A DNA stretch of 64,000 bases from Epiperipatus broadwayi (taxonomy: Eukaryota; Onychophora; Udeonychophora; Euonychophora; Peripatidae): positions 2,110,001 through 2,174,000 of the forward strand of contig JAQFVV010012531.1 in the NCBI GenBank assembly GCA_028023455.1, written 5' to 3'. The notes under the pieces are model-generated. The model ran no database searches. It had not been told where the DNA came from and saw only the letters and a list, made by a program, of their open reading frames with translations. Positions 63,437 to 64,000 of the stretch are shown here, piece after piece; the first letter of the stretch is position 1, and the number at the start of each line of letters is the position of its first letter. The position numbers and the translations under genes are program-made.

Positions 63437-64000
63437 GTAATTATATTAAAAAAATATTGTGAAATATGTATTTTCCTGAAGGTTTATGATGATAGTATTT
63501 AGTTGTATTTATATATTGAACTATTTCCATCATCTAATATTATGTAATGAATATCTTTAGAAAATTTTAACTTCATTTAAATTTTCCAATTACACAGGTT
63601 AGTATATGGACAACGTTTCGAATGGTATTAAATTTATTCTGACTGTTGTCTTTGGGAGGATGGCTCAGTTGGTAATAGCATTATCTTAAAATTTAATATT
63701 TCAAGAATCTAAGGGTACCCATGCTAGTACTATTACTGGTCAAGCCAGCTACATCTGAAGAAGAGAGGAGAATAATACCACTTGAAACGTTGCACGTATT
63801 ACTAACCTGTGTGCTATTATTAACTGTTGAATGTAATTGGAAAATTTAAATAAAGTTAAATTTTTCTAAAGACATTCAATACTTGATATTAGATGATAGA
63901 AATAGTCTAATATATAAGTACAACTGAAATATGTATGTATATTCTAACCTAATAAATTTTAAATAAATAAGCGTAATATAAAGACTAATAACGACGATGA
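63437..64000 (+). other. Start of next Rab intron
   Basis: Begins GTAATT after the NKCD exon and runs to the window edge. Most of it is the foldback tRNA-like element described separately. No coding sequence seen. Confidence 0.8.
63501..63925. mobile_element. Foldback tRNA-like element, copy c
   Basis: Outer arms of about 155 bp: AGTTGTATTTATATATTGAA...CTATTTCCATCATCTAATAT, mirrored on the right, where the arm is about 20 bp longer through an ATTCAACAGTTAATAATAGC-type insert. The centre keeps one tRNA-like head, TGGCTCAGTTGGTAATAGCA (box A, 63661-63680); box B is decayed (AAGGGTACCCATGC). Compared with copies a and b the left head appears deleted. It lies just inside the intron after the NKCD exon. 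Confidence 0.8.

Noticed and set aside
1-64000. CRISPR array, operons, prophage or other prokaryotic systems
   Set aside because: No regularly spaced repeats with unique spacers, no long uninterrupted bacterial ORFs; spliced exons and SINEs show a eukaryotic genome.

Overview
This is a strongly AT-rich piece of an animal nuclear genome, almost certainly an invertebrate. Evidence for this: spliced GT-AG exons of a Rab GTPase, introns of 12 and 17 kb, Penelope-like, Merlin and CR1-type elements, tRNA-derived SINEs, and many foldback or MITE-like repeats. I see no operons, Shine-Dalgarno sites or CRISPR arrays. The species cannot be named from this sequence alone. Lophotrochozoans and cnidarians both fit.

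One host gene is supported. Three consecutive + strand exons (33757-33817, 50901-50978, 63347-63436) encode the middle of a Rab of the Rab8/10/13 group, closest to Rab8 by eye. They cover WDTAGQE (switch II), the RabF3-F5 stretches and the NKCD guanine-specificity motif. The reading frame and splice phases are continuous across all three. The N-terminal exons (P-loop, switch I) should lie upstream and the SAK-containing exons downstream. I did not recognise either in the window.

Everything else is intron or flank filled with transposable-element debris. 1-33.7 kb: SINEs, a fossil non-LTR RT (4.8 kb), a 362-bp tandem repeat (13.6-14.4 kb), a hammerhead-like palindrome (15.8 kb), and a near-full-length but broken CR1-type retrotransposon (17.9-22.8 kb) with PHD, SGNH-esterase, endonuclease and RT regions. 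Head-to-head tRNA-like dimers lie at 23.8 and 25.3 kb. 33.8-50.9 kb: a GC-rich island, a duplicated segment almost free of C, and a 1.3-kb palindrome (38.7-40.7 kb). Then follow a Penelope fragment, two SINEs side by side, a diverged CR1-like fragment, a possible LTR, a MITE and a dead Merlin transposase. 51-63.3 kb: a Penelope-like element bounded by 108-bp inverted arms, a 5'-truncated CR1 copy on the - strand, short tandem duplications and further foldback elements.

The strongest leads for something unusual are the recurrent head-to-head tRNA-like dimers, the 1.3-kb palindrome with a hammerhead-like core beside a C-free tandem duplication, and two tRNA-like modules of different tRNA type that share one 3' tail. 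All functional statements are read by eye; no alignment or database search was run.
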